A stretch of DNA of 64,000 nucleotides from positions 67,702 through 131,701 of the forward strand of contig JAVBNG010000001.1 of NCBI GenBank assembly GCA_031551695.1, given 5' to 3'. This DNA comes from JAAYCI01 sp031551695. GTDB taxonomy: Bacteria > Bacillota > Clostridia > Oscillospirales > Ruminococcaceae. This document shows, in pieces, positions 33,091 to 46,569 of the stretch; the first letter of the stretch is position 1; each line of letters opens with the position of its first letter. The notes beneath the pieces were generated by a model. It saw only the letters and a list, made by a program, of their open reading frames with translations. It ran no database searches and was not told the DNA's origin. The position numbers were made by a program, and so were the translations under genes.

Positions 33091-35508
33091 GTGTTTAGCA
33101 CGAAACAGAAATATACAAAAAAAGATTTTGAAAAATTGCTGCAACAGCGGCTTTTGAGTGAGTTTCACACGGATTTGAACTCTGCCACGGACGAACAGCT
33201 GTACCGGGCGCTGGCGCAAATCACCCGCCGCATTTTAAGCGACGGGCGCAAGGCGTTCATGTCCCATGTGTACGGCAACAACGAAAAGCAGGTGTATTAC
33301 CTGTGCATCGAGTTTTTGCTGGGGCGCAGCCTGCGGGACAATTTGTCGAACCTGGGGTTGTGGGACGTTTCCGCCTCTGTGCTGGCCGACTACGGCGTGA
33401 AGCTGGACAGCGTGTTTGAGCAGGAGCCGGACGCCGGCCTTGGCAACGGGGGCCTTGGGCGGCTGGCGGCGTGCTATATGGACGGCATGGCCACCACGGA
33501 TATTCCGGGCCACGGCTATTCCATTTTGTACGAGTACGGCATTTTCAAGCAGGCCATCGAGGGCGGCTGGCAGCAGGAGCTGGCCGACAACTGGCTGCCC
33601 GGCGGCGGTGTGTGGCTGAAACAGCACCCGGAAAGCACCATCGAGGTGCGCTTCGACGGTGAGATCAACGAGATTTGGGACGGCACCTTCCACCAGGTGG
33701 AGCACGTGAAATACACCACGGTGAAGGCAGTGCCCAGCGATATGTATATCTCCGGCTACCAATCGGCCGGGGTTTCGAAGCTGCGCCTGTGGGAGGCGAA
33801 GGCCCCCGGCTTTGACATGGGCGCCTTCAACGCGGGGGAATATTCCTCCGCCATGACGCAAAACGCCAGCGTGGAGCTGATTTCGAAGGTGCTGTACCCC
33901 AACGACAACCACGTGGAGGGCAAAATTCTGCGCCTGCGCCAGCAGTATTTCCTGTCGGCGGCCAGTATTGGCGACATTGTGAAAAAGCACCTGAGCCAGT
34001 ATGGCACCATGGACAATTTTGCCGATAAAGTCGCCATCCACATCAACGACACCCACCCCACCCTCGCCATTCCGGAGCTGATGCGCATTTTGCTGGACGA
34101 ATGCGGCTACACGTGGGACAAATCGGCCCAAATATGCAAAAACACCTTCGCTTACACCAACCACACCGTGATGAGCGAGGCGCTGGAAAAATGGAACGTG
34201 GACCTTTTCCGCCGCACGCTGCCGCGCATTTACAGCATCGTGCAGGAGATGGACCGCCACGCCCGGGCGGAGTTTGAGAAGAAATTCCCCGGCGACGAGG
34301 GCAAAATCAACTACATGGCCCTCATTGGGGACAACGAGGTGCGCATGGCCAACATCTGCTGCTACGCCACCCATTCCATCAACGGCGTGTCGAAGCTGCA
34401 CAGCGAAATCATCAAGAAAACGGTGTTCCACGATTATTTCCTCTTCAGCCCGGAAAAGTTCACCAACGTCACCAACGGCATCGCCTACCGCCGCTGGCTG
34501 CTGCAGGCAAACCCGCTGCTGACGGACCTTTTGGAGGGCGTCATCGGCGGCGGCTTCAAGAAAAACGCCTCCGAGCTGGCGAAGCTGGCCAAGTTCCGCG
34601 ACGACGAGGAGATTTTGGCGCGCCTTGGCGAAGTGAAGCACCAGAACAAACAACTGTTTGCCGAGCATCTGGCCCAGAAAGCCAATATTGCCATCGACCC
34701 GGATTCCATGTTCGACTGCCAGGTGAAGCGCATGCACGAATACAAGCGCCAGCACCTGAACGCGCTGAACATCGCGGCGGAATACCTGCACCTGAAAAAC
34801 GACCCGAATGCCGATTTTGTGCCCAAAACTTACATTTTTGCGGCCAAGGCGGCGCCGGGCTATTACATGGCGAAGCAGATGATCCGCCTGATTTGCAAGC
34901 TGGGTGATTTGATCGATGCCGACCCCGCCGTGCGCGAAAAGCTGCGCGTGGTGTATTTGGTGGATTATAACGTGACTACCAGCGAGCGCCTGATGCCAGC
35001 CAGCGAGGTGAGCGAGCAAATCAGCCTGGCCGGCACCGAGGCCAGCGGCACGGGCAATATGAAGTTTATGCTGAACGGCGCGGTGACGCTGGGCACCTAC
35101 GACGGCGCGAACATCGAGATTGCGGAAGCCGCCGGCGCGCCGAACTTTGTGCAGTTCGGCCTGCTTAGCGAAGACGTGGATAAGCTGAAGGCGCAGGGCT
35201 ACCACCCCGGCGCCTACCTTGCGGGCGACACCGTGGCCTGCGAGGTGCTGGACTTTTTGGCCAAGGGCTTCAGTGGCGAAACCTTCAACGACATCGTGGA
35301 CAATTTAAAAACTTCGGACCCGTACATGGTGCTGGCCGATTTTGCCGACTATCGCCGCGCCCAGGCGCAAATTTCCGCCATGTACAAGGCGCTCGGCAAG
35401 TGGAACAGCATGAGCCTGATGAACATCGCGGGCAGCGGCGTGTTTTCCGCCGACCGCGCCGTGATGGAGTATGCGGATGATATCTGGAAGGTAAGGCCCG
35501 TAAGGTAG
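33091..35508 (+). CDS. glgP: Glycogen/maltodextrin phosphorylase
   Basis: 805 residues, family GT35. Features: EQEPDAGLGNGGLGRLAACYMD, INDTHPTLAIPELMR, KRMHEYKRQHLN, and the pyridoxal-phosphate lysine region GTEASGTGNMKFMLNGA followed by GTYDGANIEI. It releases glucose-1-phosphate from alpha-1,4-glucans. I choose the GTG at 33091 because AAGGAG sits seven bases before it; the earlier TTG at 33046 has none. A GH13 enzyme follows after 41 bases, so the pair degrades stored or imported glucan. Confidence 0.97.
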   Translation: MFSTKQKYTKKDFEKLLQQRLLSEFHTDLNSATDEQLYRALAQITRRILSDGRKAFMSHVYGNNEKQVYYLCIEFLLGRSLRDNLSNLGLWDVSASVLADYGVKLDSVFEQEPDAGLGNGGLGRLAACYMDGMATTDIPGHGYSILYEYGIFKQAIEGGWQQELADNWLPGGGVWLKQHPESTIEVRFDGEINEIWDGTFHQVEHVKYTTVKAVPSDMYISGYQSAGVSKLRLWEAKAPGFDMGAFNAGEYSSAMTQNASVELISKVLYPNDNHVEGKILRLRQQYFLSAASIGDIVKKHLSQYGTMDNFADKVAIHINDTHPTLAIPELMRILLDECGYTWDKSAQICKNTFAYTNHTVMSEALEKWNVDLFRRTLPRIYSIVQEMDRHARAEFEKKFPGDEGKINYMALIGDNEVRMANICCYATHSINGVSKLHSEIIKKTVFHDYFLFSPEKFTNVTNGIAYRRWLLQANPLLTDLLEGVIGGGFKKNASELAKLAKFRDDEEILARLGEVKHQNKQLFAEHLAQKANIAIDPDSMFDCQVKRMHEYKRQHLNALNIAAEYLHLKNDPNADFVPKTYIFAAKAAPGYYMAKQMIRLICKLGDLIDADPAVREKLRVVYLVDYNVTTSERLMPASEVSEQISLAGTEASGTGNMKFMLNGAVTLGTYDGANIEIAEAAGAPNFVQFGLLSEDVDKLKAQGYHPGAYLAGDTVACEVLDFLAKGFSGETFNDIVDNLKTSDPYMVLADFADYRRAQAQISAMYKALGKWNSMSLMNIAGSGVFSADRAVMEYADDIWKVRPVR

Positions 35509-35549
35509 AATTGGTAAGGTGCGGATTATTTAAGAAAAGCGGACGACAT

Positions 35550-37382
35550 ATGAGCGACCAAATGCCGATTTTCAACAGCCAAAACGAACAGTACAAAAAA
35601 CCCTTCGGGGCGCTGAAGGCGGGGGAACCCGCCTTTTTCGCGTTGCATGTGCCGAAGGGATACGGCTGCGGTGAGCCCCGCATGTTTTTGCAAAAGGACG
35701 GCGAAGCCGCGGTGGAATACCGCATGGAAAAAAACAGTGCTGAGGGCGGCGGGGACGCCGGCGGCGAAACCGACGTGTTCACCATCCGCCTGTGCCTGCC
35801 GGACGTGGGCCTTTATTTTTACTGGTTTGATTTGTGGGTAAACTATCGCAAACTGTTCAGGGGCCAAATGGGGCGGGCCGTGGAAACGACCGGCACGGGC
35901 GACGCGTGGCAGCTTACGGTGTACGCGGCGGATTTCACCACCCCCAGCGAAATGCACGGTGCGGTGATGTACCAGATTTTCCCCGACCGCTTTTACGAGG
36001 GCAACTCCGGCAAGCCCCACATTTACAACGAGCGCGTGTACCGCGCCAACAAAGACGGCGAGCCCTATTTTTGGCCCATTGAAGAGGAAAGCGGCTTTTT
36101 GACGCAGGACTACTACGGCGGGGACTTCGCGGGCATCAAGGCGCGGCTGCGGTACCTGCGCGGCCTCGGCGTCAGCTACATCTACCTGAACCCCATTGCC
36201 GAGGCCCACGCGAACCACCGCTACAACACGGCGGACTATTTGAACGCCGACCCCTACCTCGGCACCAACGAGGACTTTACCGAGCTGTGCGACGAGGCGG
36301 CAAGCTACGGCATCCGCATCATTTTGGACGGCGTGTTCAGCCACACCGGGTCCGACAGCATCTACTTCAACCGCGAGGGCCGCTACCCCACCCACGGCGC
36401 GTGGCAGGGGGCCGATTCCCCCTACCGCGGCTGGTACCATTTCCACCCGGACGGCACCTACGACAGCTGGTGGGGCTTCGACACCCTGCCCGCCTGCAAC
36501 AAGGACGACCCCGGCTTGTGCGCCTTCATCTGCGGGGCGGGCGGCGTTATCGACACGTGGATGAAGCGCGGCGCGGCGGGCTACCGGCTGGACGTGGCGG
36601 ATGAACTGCCGGATAGCTTTATTGCAGACATCCGCGCGGCGGTGAAGCGCCACGGAGACGACAAGCTGCTGATTGGCGAGGTGTGGGAGGACGCGTCCCA
36701 CAAAATGGCCTACGGCGTGCGCAGGCGCTACTTTTTGGGCGGGGAGCTGGACGGCGTGATGAACTATGTGTTCCGCACGGCTATTTTGAAATTTTTGGGC
36801 GGCTACGGCGCACAGGAGTTTGCGGACACAGTGATGCAAACGGTGGAAAACTACCCCGCGCCCGCCATGGCGGCCTGCACAACGCACATTTCCACCCACG
36901 ACACCGAGCGCGCCATCACGGCCCTTGCGGGTGAGCCGCTCGGCCACCACGACCGCAGCTGGCAAAGCGGGCGGCGCCTAACGCCCGCCCAGTGGGAAAC
37001 GGGCATGGCGAAAATGCGGCTTGCCTTTGTGCTGCAGTTCACGCTGCCGGGGGTGCCCTGCGTGTACTACGGCGACGAAATTCCCATGCAGGGCTACAAG
37101 GACCCGTTCAACCGCGCCTATTTCAACTGGCACGCCCCGGAAAGCGGCCTTGGCCGCCTTGTGGCGGACCTTGCCCGCCTGCGCCGCGAAAGCCCGGCCT
37201 TCAAGGAGAGCGGCATCCGCTTTTTGCGGGCGGAAGACGGCGTGCTGGTGTTCGAGCGCTTTGGCGTAAACGGCAGCCGCGCTGTGGTGGCGGTGAACGG
37301 CTCGCGCGAAGCGATCACCGTGGAGCTTCCCGCGGGCAGTGTGGATGTGCTGCCCATGGGGTATGCCTTTGGGCATGATTAG
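35550..37382 (+). CDS. GH13 alpha-glycosidase (neopullulanase/maltodextrin glucosidase-like)
   Basis: 610 residues. The N-terminal starch-binding-like domain (about 1-140) is followed by the TIM barrel. Conserved regions are YLNPIAEAHANHRYNTADY, ILDGVFSHTG, AAGYRLDVADELPDSF (nucleophile Asp), LLIGEVWEDA (acid Glu) and STHDTER (stabilising Asp), with a C-terminal beta domain. No signal peptide is present, so the enzyme is cytoplasmic, consistent with trimming maltodextrins for GlgP. The ATG at 35550 has a weak GAAAAG site; the upstream in-frame TTG at 35511 is less likely. Confidence 0.93.
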   Translation: MSDQMPIFNSQNEQYKKPFGALKAGEPAFFALHVPKGYGCGEPRMFLQKDGEAAVEYRMEKNSAEGGGDAGGETDVFTIRLCLPDVGLYFYWFDLWVNYRKLFRGQMGRAVETTGTGDAWQLTVYAADFTTPSEMHGAVMYQIFPDRFYEGNSGKPHIYNERVYRANKDGEPYFWPIEEESGFLTQDYYGGDFAGIKARLRYLRGLGVSYIYLNPIAEAHANHRYNTADYLNADPYLGTNEDFTELCDEAASYGIRIILDGVFSHTGSDSIYFNREGRYPTHGAWQGADSPYRGWYHFHPDGTYDSWWGFDTLPACNKDDPGLCAFICGAGGVIDTWMKRGAAGYRLDVADELPDSFIADIRAAVKRHGDDKLLIGEVWEDASHKMAYGVRRRYFLGGELDGVMNYVFRTAILKFLGGYGAQEFADTVMQTVENYPAPAMAACTTHISTHDTERAITALAGEPLGHHDRSWQSGRRLTPAQWETGMAKMRLAFVLQFTLPGVPCVYYGDEIPMQGYKDPFNRAYFNWHAPESGLGRLVADLARLRRESPAFKESGIRFLRAEDGVLVFERFGVNGSRAVVAVNGSREAITVELPAGSVDVLPMGYAFGHD

Positions 37383-37430
37383 ATTAGCGCAAAAAGGCCG
37401 ATGGAGAATTCCCGACGGCCTGAGACTGTC

Positions 37431-37580
37431 AAAGAGATGCACGAGTGTGCAGGGGCCGGGGGCGCAAAAGCTTATCGTCAGCCGCAAGCCGAATCGCGAA
37501 CAACGTCTCTTCGTTGTACGCGATTCGGCGCGGAAGGTAGATATGCGTTGCGCCACCGGACACTGCGCACGGGCCAGCCT
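37431..37580 (+). repeat. Family A hairpin repeat, copy A4
   Basis: The perfect core is GCCGAATCGCG with ACAACG / CGTTGT and CGCGATTCGGC (37488-37529). It is flanked by TATCGTCAGCCGCAAG and GCGGAAGGTAGAT and an outer imperfect inverted repeat. It follows the GH13 gene. A smaller hairpin (37395-37421) precedes it. Confidence 0.85.
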
Positions 37581-37593
37581 TTTTGCCAAGCTA

Positions 37594-37625
37594 AGGCCGA
37601 TGGGGAAAACCCCACCGGCCTTTCA
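37594..37625. terminator. Terminator-like hairpin after the glgP operon
   Basis: AGGCCGATGGGG AAAA CCCCACCGGCCT followed by TTC. It separates two converging genes. Confidence 0.65.
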
Positions 37626-37664
37626 TTTGCCGAATTTTCTTTTTGCAGCAGGCCTTGCGCCCCG

Positions 37665-38831
37665 CTACCCCAAGTGCGCCTTCATGAATTTTCCGATTTC
37701 ATCCATACAGTCCTCCGCCTGCGGGAAGATGCCCGTGGCGTCGGCAAACCCGTGGGACAGGCCACTGTAGCGCACAGCGGTCACGTCCACGCCGGCCTTT
37801 TGCAGCTTGCGGGCGTAGCTTTCGCACTCCACGCGCAAAAAGTCGTACTCGCCGTACAAAATGATGGTGGGCGGCATGCCCGCCAGTTTGCCAAGGTACG
37901 GGCTCACATACGGGCTGCGCATGTCCGCCGCGCCCAGCAGCTTTACAAGGCCGTTTTCACCGCCGGCCACCTTCAGCATGTTAATCATGGGCGTGACCAG
38001 CTTTTTCTGGCTCTCGTCTATCCGGTAGGCCGTTTCATCAAAGCAGTATTCCTCGTCCTCTACGCCGGCCATGTTCACCGTGGGGTACAACAGGGCCTCG
38101 GCCTTCACAAGGCCCTTGCCCTCGTCCCGGTCCTTCATGGCGCACACCGTGGCAAGGTTGCCCCCGGCGGAATCGCCCGCGATGCAGATTTTCGCGCCGT
38201 CGCCGCCGAAGGACGCCGCGTTTTCCGCTATCCACAAAAGCACGGCGTAGCAGTCGTCCAGCCCGGCGGGGTAGGGGTGTTCCGGCGCAAGGCGGTAGCC
38301 CGCACTCACGCACACATAGCCGGTGTGCTCCACCAGCAGCTTGCACATTTCTTCCACCACGTCCATGCTGCCCGCGGCAAAGCCGCCGCCATGGATGTAG
38401 TAAAACACCGGCACGGGCGTTTTTGCCGGGGCCTCCGGCGTGTAGATGCGCACGGGGATGTCCACGCCGCTCGCCCCCAGGGGCCCTTCTCTTGCCCCTT
38501 CAGGGCAATTCACCTTGTGCACCGTGGCGCTTTTGGTGGCCACGCCCCGGGTGATGGGAATGCTTTTGATGCCGTCGAACATTTTACGCATGGTTTTGGC
38601 TGTTTTGGCCGGGTTCGACGACTTGCCGAAATTCTTTATCATCAGCTTCACGACGGCGCCACGCACGCCGGAAAACATGGGCGCCATCTGTGCGGCAAGG
38701 CGCGGGTCCAGCATGCCGGGGCGGTCCTCGCCCGGAACAGGTTTCACCACAATTTCAAGCCCGCGCTCGGCAACGGTTTTTTGCTGCTCCGTAAGGGATT
38801 TCAGTTCTTTTTCCGTGTATTTGCGCTTCAT
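37665..38831 (-). CDS. Alpha/beta-hydrolase esterase (HSL/acetyl-esterase family)
   Basis: 388 residues. The oxyanion-hole motif is YYIHGGGFAAGS, the nucleophile elbow is CIAGDSAGGNLA (Ser), the acid lies in YGEYDFLR (Asp), and the His in GLSHGFAD. This is the hormone-sensitive-lipase type that cleaves short acyl esters. An N-terminal cap of about 110 residues precedes the fold. The stretch NCPEGAREGPLGASG just before VDIPVRIYTP looks like an insertion and is encoded by a segment resembling a module of repeat copy A5 (38471-38513). GGAAGGGAG precedes the ATG at 38831. Confidence 0.93.
   Translation of the reverse strand: MKRKYTEKELKSLTEQQKTVAERGLEIVVKPVPGEDRPGMLDPRLAAQMAPMFSGVRGAVVKLMIKNFGKSSNPAKTAKTMRKMFDGIKSIPITRGVATKSATVHKVNCPEGAREGPLGASGVDIPVRIYTPEAPAKTPVPVFYYIHGGGFAAGSMDVVEEMCKLLVEHTGYVCVSAGYRLAPEHPYPAGLDDCYAVLLWIAENAASFGGDGAKICIAGDSAGGNLATVCAMKDRDEGKGLVKAEALLYPTVNMAGVEDEEYCFDETAYRIDESQKKLVTPMINMLKVAGGENGLVKLLGAADMRSPYVSPYLGKLAGMPPTIILYGEYDFLRVECESYARKLQKAGVDVTAVRYSGLSHGFADATGIFPQAEDCMDEIGKFMKAHLG
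38471..38513. repeat. Repeat-like module inside the esterase gene
   Basis: TCGCCCCCAGGGGCCCTTCT followed by CTTGCCCCTTCAGGGCAATT and CACC strongly resembles 46623-46662 in copy A5 (GCGCCCCCGGGCGGCTTCTC, then TTGCCCCTTCGGGGCAAC and CACC). It encodes an atypical Pro/Gly/Glu/Ala stretch without breaking the frame. Confidence 0.5.
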
Positions 38832-38891
38832 GGCCGGTCTCCCTTCCTATGGCTGTGCTGCACACAGCATACACCTTCACAAGCGAAATGA

Positions 38892-40013
38892 CTATGAATT
38901 TTGCTGGATATTCTGCGCAATGGCCTGCATGCGCGGTAAAGCGTAAGCAAAAAACAGTTTGTACCCCGCGCAAAGGCGGTTTTCGCCCGTTTCACCGGGG
39001 GTGGCCTCACAGTCTCGCCGGCAGCCGCCGCGGCAAATGGAAAGATATTCGCACCGGTGACACGCCTTCGGTGGGCGCGGCGGCAGGGTCTCAAAGCTGC
39101 GCGCCTCGGGGGAGGAGAGCATTTCCGTAAAAGAATCGGTGTGCACATTGCCAAGGATGTAATCGTCCAGCACGTAAAAATCGCATGGGTACACGTTGCC
39201 GTCGGCCTCCACCACGGGGTAGGCCTTGCAGCGGCCCGTCATGCCGCAGTTTTCCGCTTCCTCGCCCATCAGCATGCGCACCCAGTTGTCGAACATGCGC
39301 ACGGAGTAATAGTCGCCTTTGATGAAGTCCGCGTGCCACAGGTCAAAAAAACGGCATAGGAACCGGCCGTACTCCTCGGCGGTAAGCGCCCAGTCCGCGC
39401 CGCTCGCTTCTGTTTCGGCAAAGCCGTCCAGGCAGGGAATGAGCTGAATAAAGCGGTAATTGTTGCGCTTGTAAAAGCGGTACATCTCTTCCGGCTGGCG
39501 GGCAAAGGTGCCCGTCACCACGGAAAGCACGTTGAAATCCGCCCCGGCATCGCTCAGGGTGTCGGCGGCTTTTTTGCACAGGGTGTGGGTGGTTTTGCCG
39601 TTTGCCGTGCGGCGCAAAGCGTCGTGCACGGGGCGAGCGCCATCGATGGAAAGGCCCACCAAAAAATCGTTATTGGCAAAAAACTCCGCCCACGCGGGCG
39701 TAATCAGGGTGCCGTTCGTCTGGATGGAATTTTGCAAGGGAATGCCCCGGGTGTTATATTTTTGCTCCAGTTCCATCAGCTTTTCGTAAAACGGTAGCCC
39801 TACCAGCATAGGCTCGCCCCCTTGAAAGCCGAATGAAATGAAGCCGGTTGTTTCATCAAACGCCTTTTGCACCAGCGTTTCCAGCGTCTTTTCGTCCATC
39901 ATGCCGCGGTTGGCTTCTTCGCGCACGGCGGTAACATCCCGGTAAAAGCAATATTCACAGCGCATGTTGCAGTTGCCCGAGGCGGGTTTTATCAAAAGAG
40001 ACAAAGCATTCAT
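38892..40013 (-). CDS. Radical SAM/SPASM enzyme, anaerobic sulfatase-maturase-like
   Basis: 373 residues. The radical-SAM cluster is CNMRCEYCFY (Cys15, Cys19, Cys22), followed by GFQGGEPMLVGLPFY and QTNGTLITPAWAEFF. The C-terminal SPASM region has CKAYPVVEADGNVYPCDFYVLDDYILGNV, then CHRCEYLSICRGGCRRDC, giving ligands for two auxiliary [4Fe-4S] clusters. The layout is that of anSME, which converts a sulfatase Cys or Ser to formylglycine, but peptide-modifying relatives look the same. No sulfatase or precursor peptide is seen nearby. Confidence 0.93.
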   Translation of the reverse strand: MNALSLLIKPASGNCNMRCEYCFYRDVTAVREEANRGMMDEKTLETLVQKAFDETTGFISFGFQGGEPMLVGLPFYEKLMELEQKYNTRGIPLQNSIQTNGTLITPAWAEFFANNDFLVGLSIDGARPVHDALRRTANGKTTHTLCKKAADTLSDAGADFNVLSVVTGTFARQPEEMYRFYKRNNYRFIQLIPCLDGFAETEASGADWALTAEEYGRFLCRFFDLWHADFIKGDYYSVRMFDNWVRMLMGEEAENCGMTGRCKAYPVVEADGNVYPCDFYVLDDYILGNVHTDSFTEMLSSPEARSFETLPPRPPKACHRCEYLSICRGGCRRDCEATPGETGENRLCAGYKLFFAYALPRMQAIAQNIQQNS

Positions 40014-40217
40014 TGTGTCCTCCCTTTGGCGCGGCGCGGCCGCACGGCGTTTGGCGTTATTCTATGCGCAGGGCGGTGAAATTTGCGGCGGATTTCGTCG
40101 AAATCGCACCCTTGGCGCGCAGTGTGGCGGCATGGTATACTAAAACATGTTGGAACTAATTCCAGTATAGCACATCGTCATCACATCCGCGCATGCGGAT
40201 TTTGCGAGGGGTTTGCC

Positions 40218-41156
40218 ATGTTTGTATACAACATCGACACCGGAACCCGGCTGGACCACGCGCCCACAGCGCCGCCGGCCGCCGGGGACCATTATTTCAT
40301 CCACTGTTCCTCTGCCGAGATGGAGGGCATTGAGGACGTGTTCGACTTTGCGCCAGACACCCTGGCCGACTGCACCAACTTCGACGAAAACACCCGGCTC
40401 ACCAGCTTTCCCGGCTATGACTTCACCAGCCTGGTTTATTTTTCCATGCAGGACGGCGCCGCGGTGTTCAGTGAGGTGAACATCTACGCGGGCGAGCGGT
40501 TTATTGTACTGGTGACGCAGGAAGGCGACGAGCATGTGCGGGACATACGCGAGCGCATTGTTTCCCACGTGGGCAACCTGCCCCACGCCCACGGCATGAA
40601 CCGCGTGTATTATTTTATTTTCGACGTGCTGCTCACGTCCATGTCCGAGTCGCTCGAAAAGCTGGAGGACGGGCTGAACGCCGTGGAAAAAACGCTGGTG
40701 GGCAACGTGGACGAAAGCCACTTTGCCAGCGTGGCCGCCGCGCGGGAAAGCGTGTACCGCGTGCGCAAGCACCTGCGCCCGCTTTTGTATGTGGGCGACC
40801 AATTGCTTGTGGATGAAAACAATTTGATCTCTGAAGAAAATCTGCGGTTTTTCCGCAATGTGGACCAGCGCATCAACAAGATTTTTGATTTTTCCCAAAG
40901 CTTGCAGGAATACGCAAACCGCCTGTCGAACCAATACGACTCGCGCCTGACTGCACGCACCAACGACGTGGTGAACAAGCTCACCATCATCACCCTGTTC
41001 CTAAGCCCCCTCACGGTCATCAGCGGCATTTACGGCATGAACTTCACCCACATGCCGGAGCTGGAGTGGTATTACGGCTACCCCCTTGCCCTGGGGCTGA
41101 TGGCTTTGGTGAGCGCCATCAGCTTCATTGTTTTAAAGCTGAAAAAATGGCTGTGA
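40218..41156 (+). CDS. corA: CorA-family divalent cation transporter
   Basis: 312 residues. A soluble N-terminal domain and long helical stalk (DGLNAVEKTLVGN onward) precede two C-terminal transmembrane segments. The CorA signature YGMNF is at the end of the first, followed by the short acidic loop THMPELEW and a basic C-terminus KLKKWL. It mediates magnesium (or cobalt/zinc) passage as a pentamer. The ATG at 40218 follows GAGGGG; the open frame to 40083 has no good site. It is a stand-alone gene ending in a terminator. Confidence 0.93.
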   Translation: MFVYNIDTGTRLDHAPTAPPAAGDHYFIHCSSAEMEGIEDVFDFAPDTLADCTNFDENTRLTSFPGYDFTSLVYFSMQDGAAVFSEVNIYAGERFIVLVTQEGDEHVRDIRERIVSHVGNLPHAHGMNRVYYFIFDVLLTSMSESLEKLEDGLNAVEKTLVGNVDESHFASVAAARESVYRVRKHLRPLLYVGDQLLVDENNLISEENLRFFRNVDQRINKIFDFSQSLQEYANRLSNQYDSRLTARTNDVVNKLTIITLFLSPLTVISGIYGMNFTHMPELEWYYGYPLALGLMALVSAISFIVLKLKKWL

Positions 41157-41179
41157 GAATCCCCTCACAGCCATTTTTC
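41142..41179. terminator. Terminator overlapping the corA stop
   Basis: AAAAAATGGCTGTGAG and CTCACAGCCATTTTT form a long stem around the stop codon, with T- and A-tracts on both sides. Confidence 0.9.
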
Positions 41180-41239
41180 TTGCAACTAATAAAACCTTCG
41201 CCCGGCCAACCATCAAAGGCGCAAACTTAACCCCCTGCA

Positions 41240-41272
41240 CCCAGAGCGCCGCACAGCGGCGCGAGATTGACA
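41240..41272 (-). repeat. Family B palindrome, copy B2
   Basis: CCCAGAGCGCCGC-ACA-GCGGCGCGAGATTG. It is 13 bases past the stop codon of thrC, the same position relative to its gene as B1 has to zapA. Confidence 0.7.
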
Positions 41273-41285
41273 GAGGCGGCACGCC

Positions 41286-42527
41286 TCATTGCGGGCCGCC
41301 AATTTCCTTGAAGGCAGCCAGCAGCTTGTCCATGTCCGGCGGCACCGAAAGCGGCGCCCCGGCGGCTTTTTGCGCGCTCACAATGTCCTTCAGGCCGTTG
41401 CCTGTCACCATGCTCACCACGGTGGCGTCCTGCGGGATCATCCCCGCCTTCACGGCCTTGATGAGGCCGGCAGTGCCCGCAACGCCCGCGGGTTCGCCAA
41501 ACACGCCCGTCAGGCGGCCCAGGGTGCGCATGGCGGCCAAAATCTCCTCGTCGCTCACGTTGACGGTAAGCCCTTTGCTCTCCACCACGGCGTTCACGGC
41601 CTTTGTAAAGTTGCGCGGCACGCCCACGGCAATGCTGTCTGCAATGGTGTTCTCCTCCATGGGGATGAGGTTCGAGCGGCCCTCGGCAATGGCCTGGTTG
41701 ATGGGGTAGCACCCCTCGGCCTGCACGCTCAAAAGCTTCGGCAGCTTGTCAATAAAGCCGGTGGCGTACAGGTCTTTCAGGCCCTTCCACACGCCCGCGA
41801 TGCTGCACCCGTCGCCCACGCTGCACACGATGTAGTCCGGCGCTTTCCAGTTCAGCTGCTCGCAAATTTCCAGAGATACCGTCTTTTTGCCCTCGGACAG
41901 GAACGGGTTGATGGCCGCGTTGCGGTTGTACCAGCCCCAGCGGTCAATGGCTTCGGCGCTCAGCTTGAAGGTGTCCTCATAGTTGCCCTGCACGCTCACC
42001 ACCGTGGCGCCAAAAATCAGCAGCTGGGCCACCTTGCCGGCGGGCGCGCGGCCCGGCACAAAAATGTAGGTTTTCAGCCCCCTTGCCGCCGCGTTGCCGG
42101 CAAGGGAAGACGCCGCGTTGCCCGTGGACGAACAGGCGATGGTGTCGGCCCCGGCCTCGGTGGCCTTCACCACGGCCATGGCAGAGGCGCGGTCCTTCAT
42201 GCTGGAGGTGGGGTTGAAGCCGTCGTCCTTCACGTACAGGTTTGGCATGCCAAGCTCGGCGCCAAGGCGGTCCACCTTGTACAGCGGGGACATGCCCACC
42301 CGCAGGCCGCCGGTGTAGCTGTCCGGCTCCACGGGCAGCAACTCTTTGTAGCGCCACATGGAGGGCTCTTTGCGGTTTTCAAGGTCCTTTTTGCCAAAAT
42401 GGGCCTTGATTTTGGCATAGTCATACACAATATCCAAAATGCCCCCGCAAGAACAGTTTGTCACATCGGGTGCCGCGGCGTACTCCTTGCCGCACAATAC
42501 ACATTTTGCCCCTTTTACATGATCCAT
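41286..42527 (-). CDS. thrC: Threonine synthase
   Basis: 413 residues of fold-type II PLP enzyme. The N-terminal zinc ribbon has CVLCGK and CSCGG; the PLP lysine is in NPTSSMKDRAS; the phosphate-binding loop is CSSTGNAASSLAG; and VGDGCSIAGVWKG and GVFGEPAGVAGTAGL follow. It converts O-phosphohomoserine to threonine. GGAGGAGAAAACC precedes the ATG, with a possible promoter TTCACC-17-TATGCT about 90-120 bases upstream on the minus strand. It is not in an operon with hom or thrB here. The tdh-kbl pair further right degrades the same amino acid. Confidence 0.95.
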   Translation of the reverse strand: MDHVKGAKCVLCGKEYAAAPDVTNCSCGGILDIVYDYAKIKAHFGKKDLENRKEPSMWRYKELLPVEPDSYTGGLRVGMSPLYKVDRLGAELGMPNLYVKDDGFNPTSSMKDRASAMAVVKATEAGADTIACSSTGNAASSLAGNAAARGLKTYIFVPGRAPAGKVAQLLIFGATVVSVQGNYEDTFKLSAEAIDRWGWYNRNAAINPFLSEGKKTVSLEICEQLNWKAPDYIVCSVGDGCSIAGVWKGLKDLYATGFIDKLPKLLSVQAEGCYPINQAIAEGRSNLIPMEENTIADSIAVGVPRNFTKAVNAVVESKGLTVNVSDEEILAAMRTLGRLTGVFGEPAGVAGTAGLIKAVKAGMIPQDATVVSMVTGNGLKDIVSAQKAAGAPLSVPPDMDKLLAAFKEIGGPQ

Positions 42528-42857
42528 GGTTTTCTCCTCCGGTTTTTCCGATTACATACAGTTCCATCACGCCTTTGGCGTATCCTGAAAGCCAGAAGGC
42601 GATGGCTGCCGTTACACTACTGAGCATACCACAAAACCGCAGGCAGGTGAAGGGATTCCCCAGCACTTGACCGAAAACTGGTGTGTTTGTATAAAAAAAT
42701 CCGGGCAAAAATGTGGGGATTCGCAGATTGGACAATTTTTTGTTACATAGAAGAAATTCTTTCGGGTTTATGCTATGATATACACTGTGACGTGCCTTCG
42801 CCGGCGGGTTTGAAGCGAAAAGCGAGGTATTTTTAAAGCAAAGGGTAAACATGCGTT

Positions 42858-46550
<3,693 letters not shown>

Positions 46551-46569
46551 ATTTGCACGGCGCGGCGGG

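Noticed and set aside
33235..35205. 656-codon minus frame opposite glgP
   Set aside because: Shadow of the phosphorylase frame.
42528..42760. T-box or threonine attenuator before thrC
   Set aside because: No specifier loop or T-box sequence (TGGNACCGCG) was found; only a weak promoter and a small hairpin.
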